Source of the DNA: Verrucomicrobiota bacterium | GTDB taxonomy: Bacteria > Verrucomicrobiota > Verrucomicrobiia > Limisphaerales > UBA1319 | Length of the DNA: 64,000 bases | Assembly (NCBI GenBank): GCA_022709905.1 | Contig: JAKLHY010000027.1 | Coordinates: forward strand, 26,899-90,898 | Reading direction: 5' to 3' | Part shown: in pieces, positions 33,098 to 41,743 of the stretch | Layout: each line of letters begins with the position of its first letter | Numbering within the stretch: the stretch's first letter is position 1 | Made by a program: the position numbers and the translations under genes | The notes under the pieces: model-generated | What the model was told of the DNA's origin: nothing | What the model saw: the letters and a program-made list of their open reading frames with translations, nothing else | The model's database searches: none

Positions 33098-34149
33098 GCA
33101 TCAGCAACCGCATCATTCTTTGGTTTTCGGCCATTCTGGTCTTTTCCCTGGCGCTGATGGCCGCCGTGTTTCATTACGAGTTGCGGGAAACCCGGCAACG
33201 CATGCGCAGCGGCTTGCCCTTGGATTCCGCTTTGGAGGAGACGGGCGAGTTCCTGCTTTACTATGGTTTGCCGGCTTCGCTGCTTTTGCTGCTGGGGGGC
33301 GGGTGGATGCTCCGGCGTTCTTTACGCCCCATCCTGCGCCTGACCGAAGTGGCCGAAAACCTTCATCTCAATCGCCTGGACCAGCGTCTGCCACCCGTGG
33401 GAACGGGTGACGAGATTGACCGGCTCATCGAGGTCTTCAATGCCATGACGGCCCGCCTGCAGGCATCGTTTGAACAGGCCCGCGATTTCACGCTGCATGC
33501 CTCGCACGAACTGAAAACCCCGCTCACCATCATGCAAGGGGAATTGGAAACCGCCATGGCCTCCGATACCCTGACGAAGACGCAGCGGGAAACGTTGGGC
33601 AGCCTGCTCGACGAGGTCCAGCGCCTGACCCACATTGTCGAGAGTCTAACGTTTCTGGCCAAGGCCGACGCGGGTTTGCTCCCCCTCGCCAGCGATCCGG
33701 TGCGATTGGATGAACTGGTCCGGGAAAGTTATGCCGACGCCCAAGTGCTTGCCCGCCCAAGAATGATCTCCGTTGCCCTCACGGCCTGCGAGGAAGTGAG
33801 TGTCCGGGGCGATCGGCATCGGCTTCGGCAGCTGCTGTTAAACCTGATGGATAATGCGGTTAAGTACAACGAGCTGCGCGGGCGGGTGGACATAGCCCTG
33901 AGACACGACGGCGATGCCGCACAACTGACCATTGCGAATACTGGCCCCGGGATCGCTTCCGAGAAACTGCTGCATGTTTTCGACCGTTTTTTTCGAGGAG
34001 ATCCCGCCCACGGGAGTGCGGTCGAAGGCTGCGGTCTTGGGTTGGCCATCGCTCAATGGGTTGTCGAAGCTCATGGCGGGACCATTGAGTTTGCCTCTCA
34101 ACCCGGTCAGCTTACGACCGTGCGCGTGCGCTTGCCGGCTCACGCTTGA
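33094..34149 (+). CDS. Sensor histidine kinase (partner of the OmpR-type regulator)
   Basis: 351 aa. Two membrane helices (about 8-25 and 55-72) enclose a very short periplasmic loop of about 30 residues, so it probably senses something in or near the membrane. A HAMP domain follows ('RRSLRPILRLTEVAENLHLN'), then HisKA with His in 'LHASHELKTPLTIMQGELE', and HATPase with 'LLNLMDNAVKYNELRG', 'IANTGPGIASEKLLHVFDRF' and 'GCGLGLAIAQWVVEAHGG'. The short sensor loop and HAMP placement resemble CusS/BaeS-like metal or envelope-stress sensors, but no metal ligands are seen. Confidence 0.95.
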   Translation: MSISNRIILWFSAILVFSLALMAAVFHYELRETRQRMRSGLPLDSALEETGEFLLYYGLPASLLLLLGGGWMLRRSLRPILRLTEVAENLHLNRLDQRLPPVGTGDEIDRLIEVFNAMTARLQASFEQARDFTLHASHELKTPLTIMQGELETAMASDTLTKTQRETLGSLLDEVQRLTHIVESLTFLAKADAGLLPLASDPVRLDELVRESYADAQVLARPRMISVALTACEEVSVRGDRHRLRQLLLNLMDNAVKYNELRGRVDIALRHDGDAAQLTIANTGPGIASEKLLHVFDRFFRGDPAHGSAVEGCGLGLAIAQWVVEAHGGTIEFASQPGQLTTVRVRLPAHA

Positions 34150-34192
34150 CCGAAGATGATTCGGAATCCGAAAGCTTTGGACAATTTCGGAT

Positions 34193-34981
34193 TCAGTTCC
34201 CTGGCTTATCCTTGGCTAGAACGACGTACTTTTCCGCGTTCCAAGGAAGGCCAACCGGAGCCACATACTGGAGCCGGAACCCCTGCCGTTCGGCCTCATG
34301 GAAGAACTCGATGCGCGAGGGATGGTTCCGGTAGTTGGACTTGCGTCCTTTGAGTCTTTTCAGACACTGGCGCAGCGGCCCGAAAGACCGATAATCGAAA
34401 AAGGAAACGATCAGGTCTTTCCGGACGATTCGATAAAGTTCCTTGAGGACCAACGCTCTTTCGGACGCGGACTCCAAATGATGAAGCAGCCGGTTGCAGA
34501 AGACCCGATCGACCGAGTTATCCTGCAGCGGCAGAGACGAGGCGTCCGCCTGGATGAATCGGCACGTTCCACTGAGTTGCCGATTGCGCTCGCGGGAATA
34601 GGCCATCATTTCCGCCGAGACATCAGCCTCTATCACCACATCACTGTGCCGATCCAAGAGGTCCAAAAAACGGCCGGCCCCACAGGGGACATCCAGGATT
34701 GAGCCGCTGCGTCCCAGTCGCGACAGGATCCCCGCCAGCGCTTTGCGTTCGGAGGTGTTGATACGTTTGCGCGAGCCATGCTCAAAACGCAGCGCGTAAC
34801 GTTCGGCTTTCAGCCTGGACGCAAATCGCGAACGATATTCTTCGATACCCGGCTCGTTGCGGGCGGGGTGGTCCGGTGAGGCTCCACGTTCCTCCCTCGC
34901 GCCTCGAGGGAAATTCTGCAATACATACGTTGCACGGTCGTTCATGACATCTGGATATTCCTGGTTTTCACTCTTGAACAT
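34193..34981 (-). CDS. Class I SAM-dependent methyltransferase
   Basis: 262 aa. The SAM-binding motif I is 'GSILDVPCGAGRFLDLLDRH', motif II is 'DVVIEADVSAEMMAYSRERN', and post-motifs are 'CRFIQADASSLPLQDNSVDR' and 'VFCNRLLHHL'. The LHH of the last one is typical of Methyltransf_11 enzymes. A basic C-terminal section ('LRQCLKRLKGRKSNYRNHPS') may contact an anionic or membrane substrate. An internal ATG at 34945 is a possible alternative start; neither has a strong ribosome site. Substrate unknown. Confidence 0.85.
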   Translation of the reverse strand: MFKSENQEYPDVMNDRATYVLQNFPRGAREERGASPDHPARNEPGIEEYRSRFASRLKAERYALRFEHGSRKRINTSERKALAGILSRLGRSGSILDVPCGAGRFLDLLDRHSDVVIEADVSAEMMAYSRERNRQLSGTCRFIQADASSLPLQDNSVDRVFCNRLLHHLESASERALVLKELYRIVRKDLIVSFFDYRSFGPLRQCLKRLKGRKSNYRNHPSRIEFFHEAERQGFRLQYVAPVGLPWNAEKYVVLAKDKPGN

Positions 34982-35160
34982 TGATCGTTCGCCATCAATT
35001 CAACTCCAATGAAACCAGAGGACCGTGATTTGATTCTGAACCGAAGATGACAATTCGTTCATCAACCTTGAGTTTTTCCGAACGCTCCAACTGTCCCCGC
35101 AACAGCATGGGTTGCGTTCGGCGGGTATCATCCTCAAAATGAAGGAGCAGCAGGCGGGGG

Positions 35161-35260
35161 GAGGTGACGAGGGCCAGCATCCGCATTGCTCTTGGTGCCC
35201 GTCCTCATCAAGTGACTCGGATGGTCGCATTGTATGGAATTGACGGAGCCGGGCCCCTGT
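35161..35260 (+). pseudogene. Possible ABC-permease (MacB/FtsX-type) C-terminal fragment
   Basis: In the spacer before the fucosidase, one frame reads 'TRASIRIALGARPHQVTRMV' followed by ALYG. The 'sIRiALGArp.qv.rmv' string is the hallmark near the last membrane helices of MacB/FtsX-type permeases (compare 'EIGIRRALGAKRRDITLQFL' in the permease at 43275-44591). Nothing else of the permease remains on either side. It is short, so chance is possible. Confidence 0.35.
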
Positions 35261-35281
35261 GGTACGTCAGCGGTCAAATCC

Positions 35282-37075
35282 ATGAAAACCATCATTGGCC
35301 AAATCAGTGCGATCGTCTGTTTGTCAGCTTGGGCCCTGTCTTCGGCAGACGTTCAGTCCAAGGACTACACCCAGGAAACCACGGCGGAGCGCGATGCGCG
35401 CATGGCGTGGTTTCGCGAGGCCCGGTTCGGGATGTTCATTCACTGGGGGGTGTATTCGGTGCCGGCCGGCGAGTGGAAAACCAATCGCAATTATGGCGAG
35501 TGGTTCCTCGAAGAGACCAAAATGCCTGTCAGTGAATATGAGAAGTATGCGGCGCAATTCAACCCGGTGAAATTCGACGCCCGGGCTTGGGCTCGCATGG
35601 CCAAGGAGGCGGGCATGAAATACATGGTGATTACCAGCAAGCATCATGATGGCTTCGGGCTATTCCGCTCGCAGTTGACCGACTGGTGCATCAAAAGCAC
35701 CCCGTTCCAGCGGGATCCGCTCAAGGAACTTGCCGAGGCCTGCAAAGCCGAGGGCATCGTCTTCTGTTTTTATCATTCGATCATGGACTGGCATCACCCG
35801 GACTGGGGGACGCGCCGCGCCTGGCACGACCAAGCGCCCTCCACGCCGCCGAACATGGACCGGTATGTTGAATTCATGAAAGGCCAGTTGAAGGAACTGA
35901 TCACCGGTTACGGGCCTTTGGGCATTCTGTGGTTTGACGGCGAATGGGAGAGCCCCTGGACTCACGAGCGGGGTGTGGATCTTTATAATTACGTTCGGGG
36001 ACTTCAGCCGAACATTATTGTAAACAACCGGGTGGGCAAAGGCCGTTCCGGCATGCAAGGCATGGACCAAGGCAAAGGCGTCGGGGATTATGGGACGCCA
36101 GAGCAGGAGATCCCGCCGACAGGCTTTGGTCCGGGCGTGGATTGGGAGTCCTGCATGACGATGAACAACCACTGGGGCTACAACAAACATGATCAGAATT
36201 GGAAGCCGACCCAGACGCTGCTCCGCAATCTCATCGACTGCGCCAGCAAAGGGGGCAATTACCTTCTCAACATTGGCCCGACGAGCGAGGGGTTGTTCCC
36301 CGAGGCGAGTGTCCAACGGTTGACCGAAATGGGAGCGTGGATGAAGGTCAATAGCGAAGCCATCTACGGCACCACCGCGAGTCCCTTCAAGAAACTGACC
36401 TGGGGAAAAGCAACGCAGAAACCGGGGAAGCTCTACCTGCATGTTTTCGACTGGCCCGAGTCGGGTTCTCTCGTGGTGCCGATCGCCAATCCGCTCAACC
36501 GGGCCTACTTGTTGGCGGCTCGCAACCAGACCCTGCCCTCCAAGAAGACCGATGACGGTCTCGTCTTGCAGCTGCCGCGGACCATGCCGGATGCCAACGC
36601 CACTGTGGTGGTTCTCGAGATCACGGGCGCTCCGGACGTGCTCGCGACAAGCACCCATATCAAGCCTAACGCGGATGGCGCGATCGTGCTGAAGGCAGCC
36701 GATGCTGAACTGGTAGGGAGCCATATCCGGCTCGAATCCAAGGCCAATGGCCCGTCGAACATCGGATTTTGGACTGACGTCAGCGATTATGTTCAATGGC
36801 CTGTCCTGATTGCGAAGGCTGGCGCCTATGATGTCGAGGCGGAGTTTGCCTGCGATGACAGCTCAGCGGGCAGTGAATGCGCGCTCGTGGTCGGGACGGA
36901 GGAATTTATCACGACAGTCCCTTCCACGGGGGGCTGGAACGAGTTCAGAACCGAACAGCCGGGAACCATTCAGATCACGATCTCGGGGGCGACTACCATC
37001 GCAGTGAAGGCGAAGTCGAAGCCGGGATCCGGAGTGGTAAACCTCCGCCAGGTCATCCTGAGGCCGGCCCAGTAA
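35282..37075 (+). CDS. Alpha-L-fucosidase (GH29), secreted
   Basis: 597 aa from the ATG at 35282, which opens a signal peptide (MKTIIGQISAIVCLSAWALSSA). The GH29 barrel starts 'RMAWFREARFGMFIHWGVYS' and continues with 'YMVITSKHHDGFGLFRS', 'CFYHSIMDWHHPDWG' and 'YGPLGILWFDGEWES', where Asp219 is at the nucleophile position. The 'NYLLNIGPTSEGLFPEASVQ' motif closes the barrel. After a small beta domain, about 120 C-terminal residues ('AELVGSHIRLESKANGPSNI'...) look like a carbohydrate-binding beta-sandwich. It acts on fucosylated glycans outside the cytoplasm, fitting the nearby GH127-like, GH97 and GH28-like enzymes. Confidence 0.94.
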   Translation: MKTIIGQISAIVCLSAWALSSADVQSKDYTQETTAERDARMAWFREARFGMFIHWGVYSVPAGEWKTNRNYGEWFLEETKMPVSEYEKYAAQFNPVKFDARAWARMAKEAGMKYMVITSKHHDGFGLFRSQLTDWCIKSTPFQRDPLKELAEACKAEGIVFCFYHSIMDWHHPDWGTRRAWHDQAPSTPPNMDRYVEFMKGQLKELITGYGPLGILWFDGEWESPWTHERGVDLYNYVRGLQPNIIVNNRVGKGRSGMQGMDQGKGVGDYGTPEQEIPPTGFGPGVDWESCMTMNNHWGYNKHDQNWKPTQTLLRNLIDCASKGGNYLLNIGPTSEGLFPEASVQRLTEMGAWMKVNSEAIYGTTASPFKKLTWGKATQKPGKLYLHVFDWPESGSLVVPIANPLNRAYLLAARNQTLPSKKTDDGLVLQLPRTMPDANATVVVLEITGAPDVLATSTHIKPNADGAIVLKAADAELVGSHIRLESKANGPSNIGFWTDVSDYVQWPVLIAKAGAYDVEAEFACDDSSAGSECALVVGTEEFITTVPSTGGWNEFRTEQPGTIQITISGATTIAVKAKSKPGSGVVNLRQVILRPAQ

Positions 37076-37161
37076 CGCCGCGGTCAAATCGGGTTTCGGG
37101 GTTTCTCGAGGCGCGGGGACGTCTCCGAAGTTGCATCCCAGCCCGCGAAAGTCGATCCCTT

Positions 37162-39885
37162 TTATCGAGGGACGGCATCTCTTTGCACGATCGCCTGAAT
37201 TATGGCATCGGCCATGGCTTTCATTCCCCGATCGCCTGGATGAGCGCCCACCCCGGCATGGGTGAAGGATCGTTCCGACCGAGCGATATTGGCGGTCTCG
37301 CGCCCGAGCGGGCCGGCATTCACAAAGATGACGTCCGCTTCCTGGGCGGCCTGTTTGATCGCGTCGTCCTTCACCGGATCCGCCCAGAATGAACTGCGCA
37401 CTACGATGAGGGGATGGCGTTTGGCGAGCAATCCACTCAAGATTCTCAGGACGCCGGTTTTGAATTGCGATCTTGCGTCCTCGGATTCCAGCGCGGGCAC
37501 ATTTTCACCGATCGCCAAAATCACGAGGTCGGGATCGAACGCGAAAAAATCCTTCATTTGTTCCTCCACATCATAGGTTGCATAGGAACGCTCGAAATCC
37601 GCAATGTTCTTGACCAGGATCCGAGGCTCGAAACCGGTATGCTGAGCGACGGCCGATGCGACGAGATGGACATAATCGTTGCCTTCGGAACTGGCGGCCA
37701 TGCCCCAGTTCCCCGTCCAGCCGATGTCCGCTTTGGGGCCGTGCAAGGTGATGCTGTTGCCGAGGAACAGGATTTTGCGGACGGCTGAGGATTGGACTTC
37801 GGGCTCCGATGTCACGGGAAACATGGAGACTCGAAACTTGGCGCAGCCATACGGGATGAGAGTGACGGACTTGATCGGTTTCGATCGCGAGACTGGCAGA
37901 AGGGGCAGTCGGGGATTTTTGGGATTCGGGCGCCACGCTGTTTCGCATGCGTTGACGCGCAGTTTCAGCGGGGAGGCCAATGGCCAATCCCATTGGGGGG
38001 GCATGGGATTTCGCTCGACGGCCCATCCGGGCTCTTGGATGTCGAGGGCGTAGTTCCACCGGGCATTGGGATCAGGGGTGTTGGCATCGATCGTGTCGGG
38101 AATGGGGAGGGCGAACAGCAAAGGACCGTATGAAACGGAGGCATAAGGCGCCCCTCGAGTGCTGGTTTCGTCGGGAATTGCGACGCGTGTGACGCGGTGA
38201 GTTCCGTCGTAAGGGGGGCCGGATGCGGTGTCGCGTCCCTTTTGCACCCGAGGAGTCATCGGCAGTCGCAAGAGAATCCTGTCGCCTCCTTTCCAGGTTC
38301 GGTGGACCCGGACGAATCCCATAGGCCCATGTCCGACCGGGATAGGAGTTGTGTTCACGCTCAGAGACGGAGCCGTGCACCAGCCTGGGATGCGGAAGTC
38401 GATCGGGAACGCTGCTTCGCGAGCGGGTTGTACGGACATCTCGATGGTCTCGTTGAAGGGATAGTCGGTCTTGCAGTCGATGGTAATCGGCACGCGATCG
38501 GCCACCAGCGCGGTGATTTTGCAGGGGCCGTAGCAGGCGGCCGCAAGGCCGTTGTCATAGGTGCCCATCCACATGTGCGTGACGAACCAGGGCACAATGC
38601 GGTTGAGAGCGGCGGTGCAGCAGAGCGGGCTGTGTTTGCGCTGGTACGCGCCGCCAGAGGCCATCGGACCGTGAGGGAAGTCTGGGGAAAGGTTGGTGAA
38701 CCGATTGGGGCTCTGGAAATAGACGTGGGTTTTGAAATCCCGTGAGACGGTTGCGGGTCCCGCGTTGAAGAAGGCTCGTTCGAGGCGGTCGCCCATCCGG
38801 CCTTCACCGGTCACGGCAAGCAGGCAGACCTGGCTCCACACGTAACCCGCGACATCGCAGGTTTCGCTGCCGCGAAACGCTCCGGTCGGACCATACCACT
38901 CGTCGGCGACCGGCACCCCGTAAGGCTGCATCGCCACCCGCTCGATCAGATCGTGCCAGCCGACGGCAGCCTTCAGGTATCGCACATCGCCTGTCCACAG
39001 GTATCCGACAAGCCAGGGCGTAGTGCTCTCGATGAATTCGACGACGTGTGCGTTGTCGACGGTGGAGCCCGGGTTCAAGTCGGGCGCCGTGCGGTAGCGG
39101 CTCAAATTCGGCAGAAGCGCGCCTCCTTCCTGTTTGAACATGGCGTCCAAGGCGGCGGCGATTCCGGTGTTGCCGCTCCAGCAGTAGGCATCAAAAGCGG
39201 GCCAGGGATTCGACAGGTTGCCCGTGATCCATCGGAGACCCTCCGGATCCGAGCCATAGGCTTTCTCGAGGGCTTCCAGGATGTGTCTGTCGCCGGATCC
39301 GGCGTAGTAACCGGACATGGCGCGTCCCAGCAATCCGCAGGCCCAAAGCGGCCAGCCTTCCAGGGCGGCCCGGACCGCTTTCCGATCGTCGGGAGAGTTG
39401 CGATCCAGCCACCAAAGAAAGAGAAAACCGTTGGTGTTCATGTGATCGGCTACCGCGTAAAGGCGTCTTTTCGCCTGTCCAATCAAGGATTCATCGTGCA
39501 AGGCGAAACCCAGGCGGGCCAGGCCGTCGAACCAGTAACCCCCTCCTTCGTAGGGCCAGCCACCCTTGTACCAGAAGAGCCCTTCACCGGTCATCTTGTG
39601 GTCTTGAGCCCAGGCCCGCTTGAACTCGTCGTCGTAATCGTCCATGTGGCCGGTGAATCCGTCCCGGGCGGCGAGACACCAGTCCCGCAACCAGCCGGCG
39701 GGCTCGACGGCGCCGGGAGGCAACGGGAGAAACGCCGGACGCGTGGGCGGCTCGAAGGGCCGCGCGTAATGAGCCCGATTCGGACGAGTCACGATCGGCG
39801 GCGTGGCGGCTGGGCAGGCGAGCCAGGATGAAGCCGTGATGATGACAACGAAGATCCATCGCAGAAAGGCGCTTTCGGTTTTCAT
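37162..39885 (-). CDS. GH127/DUF1680-like glycosidase fused to an SGNH hydrolase
   Basis: 907 aa from the ATG at 39885 (signal peptide MKTESAFLRWIFVVIITASS). Residues about 40-690 are a secreted DUF1680/GH127-like alpha-barrel plus beta domains: 'GWLRDWCLAARDGFTGHMDD', 'GGGYWFDGLARLGFALHDES', 'RGSETCDVAGYVWSQVCLLA' and 'KHSPLCCTAALNRIVPWFVT'. Paired Cys and Glu of this kind serve catalysis in GH127 arabinofuranosidases. Residues about 700-905 are an SGNH esterase domain: 'ILFLGNSITLHGP' with Ser711, 'VILAIGENVPALE', and the Asp/His block near 'FTHAGVGAHPGDRGMKAMAD'. A far-upstream start would run into the next gene and is rejected. One polypeptide could deacylate and cleave the same glycan. 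Confidence 0.82.
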   Translation of the reverse strand: MKTESAFLRWIFVVIITASSWLACPAATPPIVTRPNRAHYARPFEPPTRPAFLPLPPGAVEPAGWLRDWCLAARDGFTGHMDDYDDEFKRAWAQDHKMTGEGLFWYKGGWPYEGGGYWFDGLARLGFALHDESLIGQAKRRLYAVADHMNTNGFLFLWWLDRNSPDDRKAVRAALEGWPLWACGLLGRAMSGYYAGSGDRHILEALEKAYGSDPEGLRWITGNLSNPWPAFDAYCWSGNTGIAAALDAMFKQEGGALLPNLSRYRTAPDLNPGSTVDNAHVVEFIESTTPWLVGYLWTGDVRYLKAAVGWHDLIERVAMQPYGVPVADEWYGPTGAFRGSETCDVAGYVWSQVCLLAVTGEGRMGDRLERAFFNAGPATVSRDFKTHVYFQSPNRFTNLSPDFPHGPMASGGAYQRKHSPLCCTAALNRIVPWFVTHMWMGTYDNGLAAACYGPCKITALVADRVPITIDCKTDYPFNETIEMSVQPAREAAFPIDFRIPGWCTAPSLSVNTTPIPVGHGPMGFVRVHRTWKGGDRILLRLPMTPRVQKGRDTASGPPYDGTHRVTRVAIPDETSTRGAPYASVSYGPLLFALPIPDTIDANTPDPNARWNYALDIQEPGWAVERNPMPPQWDWPLASPLKLRVNACETAWRPNPKNPRLPLLPVSRSKPIKSVTLIPYGCAKFRVSMFPVTSEPEVQSSAVRKILFLGNSITLHGPKADIGWTGNWGMAASSEGNDYVHLVASAVAQHTGFEPRILVKNIADFERSYATYDVEEQMKDFFAFDPDLVILAIGENVPALESEDARSQFKTGVLRILSGLLAKRHPLIVVRSSFWADPVKDDAIKQAAQEADVIFVNAGPLGRETANIARSERSFTHAGVGAHPGDRGMKAMADAIIQAIVQRDAVPR

Positions 39886-39965
39886 GGTTTGATCCCCACA
39901 AGTTGCGCCTTTTGCCCGCCGAATTGAAGCCTGGATTCGGACTGCCTCGGTTTCGTGCCGTTTTG

Positions 39966-41375
39966 CTACATCGATTGGATTGTTACCAGCAGCTTCTGAA
40001 TATCCTCGAGCCGGGTGTGAGGATTCATGAGGGCCATGCGCAAGTAACGCTTGCCCCCGAAAAAGGTGGAGGACAGATAGAAACTGCCTTGGGCATTCAA
40101 ACGATCGCGAATCCGAAGTTGAAGGTCGTCGTCGCCCGCCCGGCGAAAACAGAGGATGTTGCTTTGCGGCTGCACGGCGCATTCAAAACCGGGCTGCCGT
40201 TGGATGTATTCGTAAGCCTGTTCCGCCAACTCATATTGACGTTCCACAAAGGCCCCCAGTCCGGCCTCGCCCAGCGCGCCCAGGACCATGAAGAATTTCA
40301 ATCCCAAACCCGCCTTGGTGCATTCGATCGTGCGATGGGCAAAATCGACGCCCGGTCGCTCCTTGTCGTGAAACAGATAGCTGGCGTCCTGTTCAAAGGT
40401 CTGATCCAGAGTGCGGTGATCGCGGACCAGCAGGGCGGCGCATAAGACCGGTGTTTGAAGCATTTTATGGGCATCCCAGGTCAGGGAGTCCGCCAGTTCA
40501 ATGCCTTTTAACCGGTATTGATGCTTGGGCGACAACAGGGCGCTGGCGCCATGGGCTCCATCCACGTGCAACCACAGGTGTTGCTGACGGCAAAACTCTC
40601 CGATTTCTTCCAGCGGATCGTAAATGCCCACCGCCGTGCTGCAGGCGCTGGCCACGAGCGCCATGGGTCTTTTGTCTTCCTGGCGGATTCGATCGTATGT
40701 CAGCGCGAGTTTCTCCGGAATGATTCTGCCAAGGGCATCCACCTCGAGATGGCGCACCGCGTTTTGGCCCAGGCCCAGGATCCCCGCCGCGCGTGCGATC
40801 GAATAATGAGCCCCAGCCGGAGCCAGCAAAACCAGGTTTTGCGGAATGCCGTGAGCCCACACGTCAGGCACGGCTCGATGGCGCGCGGCGAGCATCGCCG
40901 TCAAGTTGGCCAGCGATCCGCCATGCGTTAACACGCCTCCAGCATAGGATGGATCTCGCGCGCGTTTCTGGCGGTCGAAGGCCGCGGGCTGCCATCCTAC
41001 CTTCTGCAACATCCAATTGAGCACCCAAAACTCGATGCTGGCCGCGCCCGGCCCCATCTCATAAATTGCCATGGCGTTGTTGGTCAGGCCGTCGATCAGG
41101 CTTCCCAGCGCCGCCGTGGGGCAAGGAACCGCCACCTGATGCGCCATATAGGCCGGGTGATGCAATCGAGTCGTGAACGTGAGATATCGGTCCAGGAATG
41201 CGGCCAACTCCGGACCTGTCAAACCGCCGTCCCGGGCATAGCGGTTCAAATCGAGTTTTTCGATGATTTGTTCCAGAGGCTCCTGGTTTATGACCCGGCC
41301 TTGGCCTGCCACAGACTCCTGGCAGTAGGCGGCCAGCGCCCGGGTGACAACTTCGCTATCGGCTAGAAAGGACAT
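39966..41375 (-). CDS. PLP-dependent group II amino-acid decarboxylase
   Basis: 469 aa. It has the DDC/GAD fold: 'HPAYMAHQVAVPCPTAALGS', 'NNAMAIYEMGPGAASIEFWV', 'GVLTHGGSLANLTAMLAARH', 'WLHVDGAHGASALLS', and the PLP lysine (about Lys304) in 'SLTWDAHKMLQTPVLC'. The C-terminal part 'DLQLRIRDRLNAQGSFYLSS' is the small domain. It most resembles the L-2,4-diaminobutyrate/aspartate/tyrosine decarboxylase group; the substrate cannot be fixed. A GTG 9 bases earlier (41384) is an alternative start. It stands between the GH127-like fusion and glgC without tight linkage to either. Confidence 0.88.
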   Translation of the reverse strand: MSFLADSEVVTRALAAYCQESVAGQGRVINQEPLEQIIEKLDLNRYARDGGLTGPELAAFLDRYLTFTTRLHHPAYMAHQVAVPCPTAALGSLIDGLTNNAMAIYEMGPGAASIEFWVLNWMLQKVGWQPAAFDRQKRARDPSYAGGVLTHGGSLANLTAMLAARHRAVPDVWAHGIPQNLVLLAPAGAHYSIARAAGILGLGQNAVRHLEVDALGRIIPEKLALTYDRIRQEDKRPMALVASACSTAVGIYDPLEEIGEFCRQQHLWLHVDGAHGASALLSPKHQYRLKGIELADSLTWDAHKMLQTPVLCAALLVRDHRTLDQTFEQDASYLFHDKERPGVDFAHRTIECTKAGLGLKFFMVLGALGEAGLGAFVERQYELAEQAYEYIQRQPGFECAVQPQSNILCFRRAGDDDLQLRIRDRLNAQGSFYLSSTFFGGKRYLRMALMNPHTRLEDIQKLLVTIQSM

Positions 41376-41462
41376 GGGATCCACTTGAGAGCGGATTATG
41401 TTGACAAAGCAACAGAGACGTCAACATCAGTTGGTTGACCTTGAACCGCAAATCAAACGACT

Positions 41463-41590
41463 GAACCGCGAATAGACGCCAATCAACGCCAGTAATGGCA
41501 GGCCAAAACCGAAGAACCTTAAGGGTGGGGAACATCGATGGAATGTCTGGGATTCAGCCCATCGGGCACCTCCTCTTTCATTCGCGGTTC
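41463..41590. repeat. Inverted-repeat element upstream of glgC
   Basis: Perfect 11-base inverted ends GAACCGCGAAT (41463-41473) and ATTCGCGGTTC (41580-41590) enclose about 106 bases, inside the 368-base spacer between the decarboxylase and glgC. The inner part also has CCAATCAACGCC-type repeats. It has no coding frame. It looks like a small non-autonomous repeat (MITE-like or REP-like). Confidence 0.55.
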
Positions 41591-41743
41591 TGTTTTTTTT
41601 GGAGCATCTTACGTGCGGTTTTGAGGTTGATCACTTCGCGACGAAATCTGGCCCCTGTAATTCCCTTCCAAGATGACGGCAGCCTGCCGAGGACTTTTCT
41701 CATGAAAGCCGCTTGCTCTCACCTTCGGCGGGAGGGTATAAGT

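Noticed and set aside
34995..35186. Leftward 63-codon frame between the methyltransferase and the fucosidase
   Set aside because: Looks partly protein-like, but no family or start signal supports it, and part overlaps the permease-like trace.
35660..36796. Leftward open frame across the fucosidase
   Set aside because: Antisense to a clear GH29 gene.
39886..40182. N-terminal extension of the GH127-like gene into the decarboxylase
   Set aside because: The ATG at 39885 gives a signal peptide, and the extension would overlap another real gene on the same strand.
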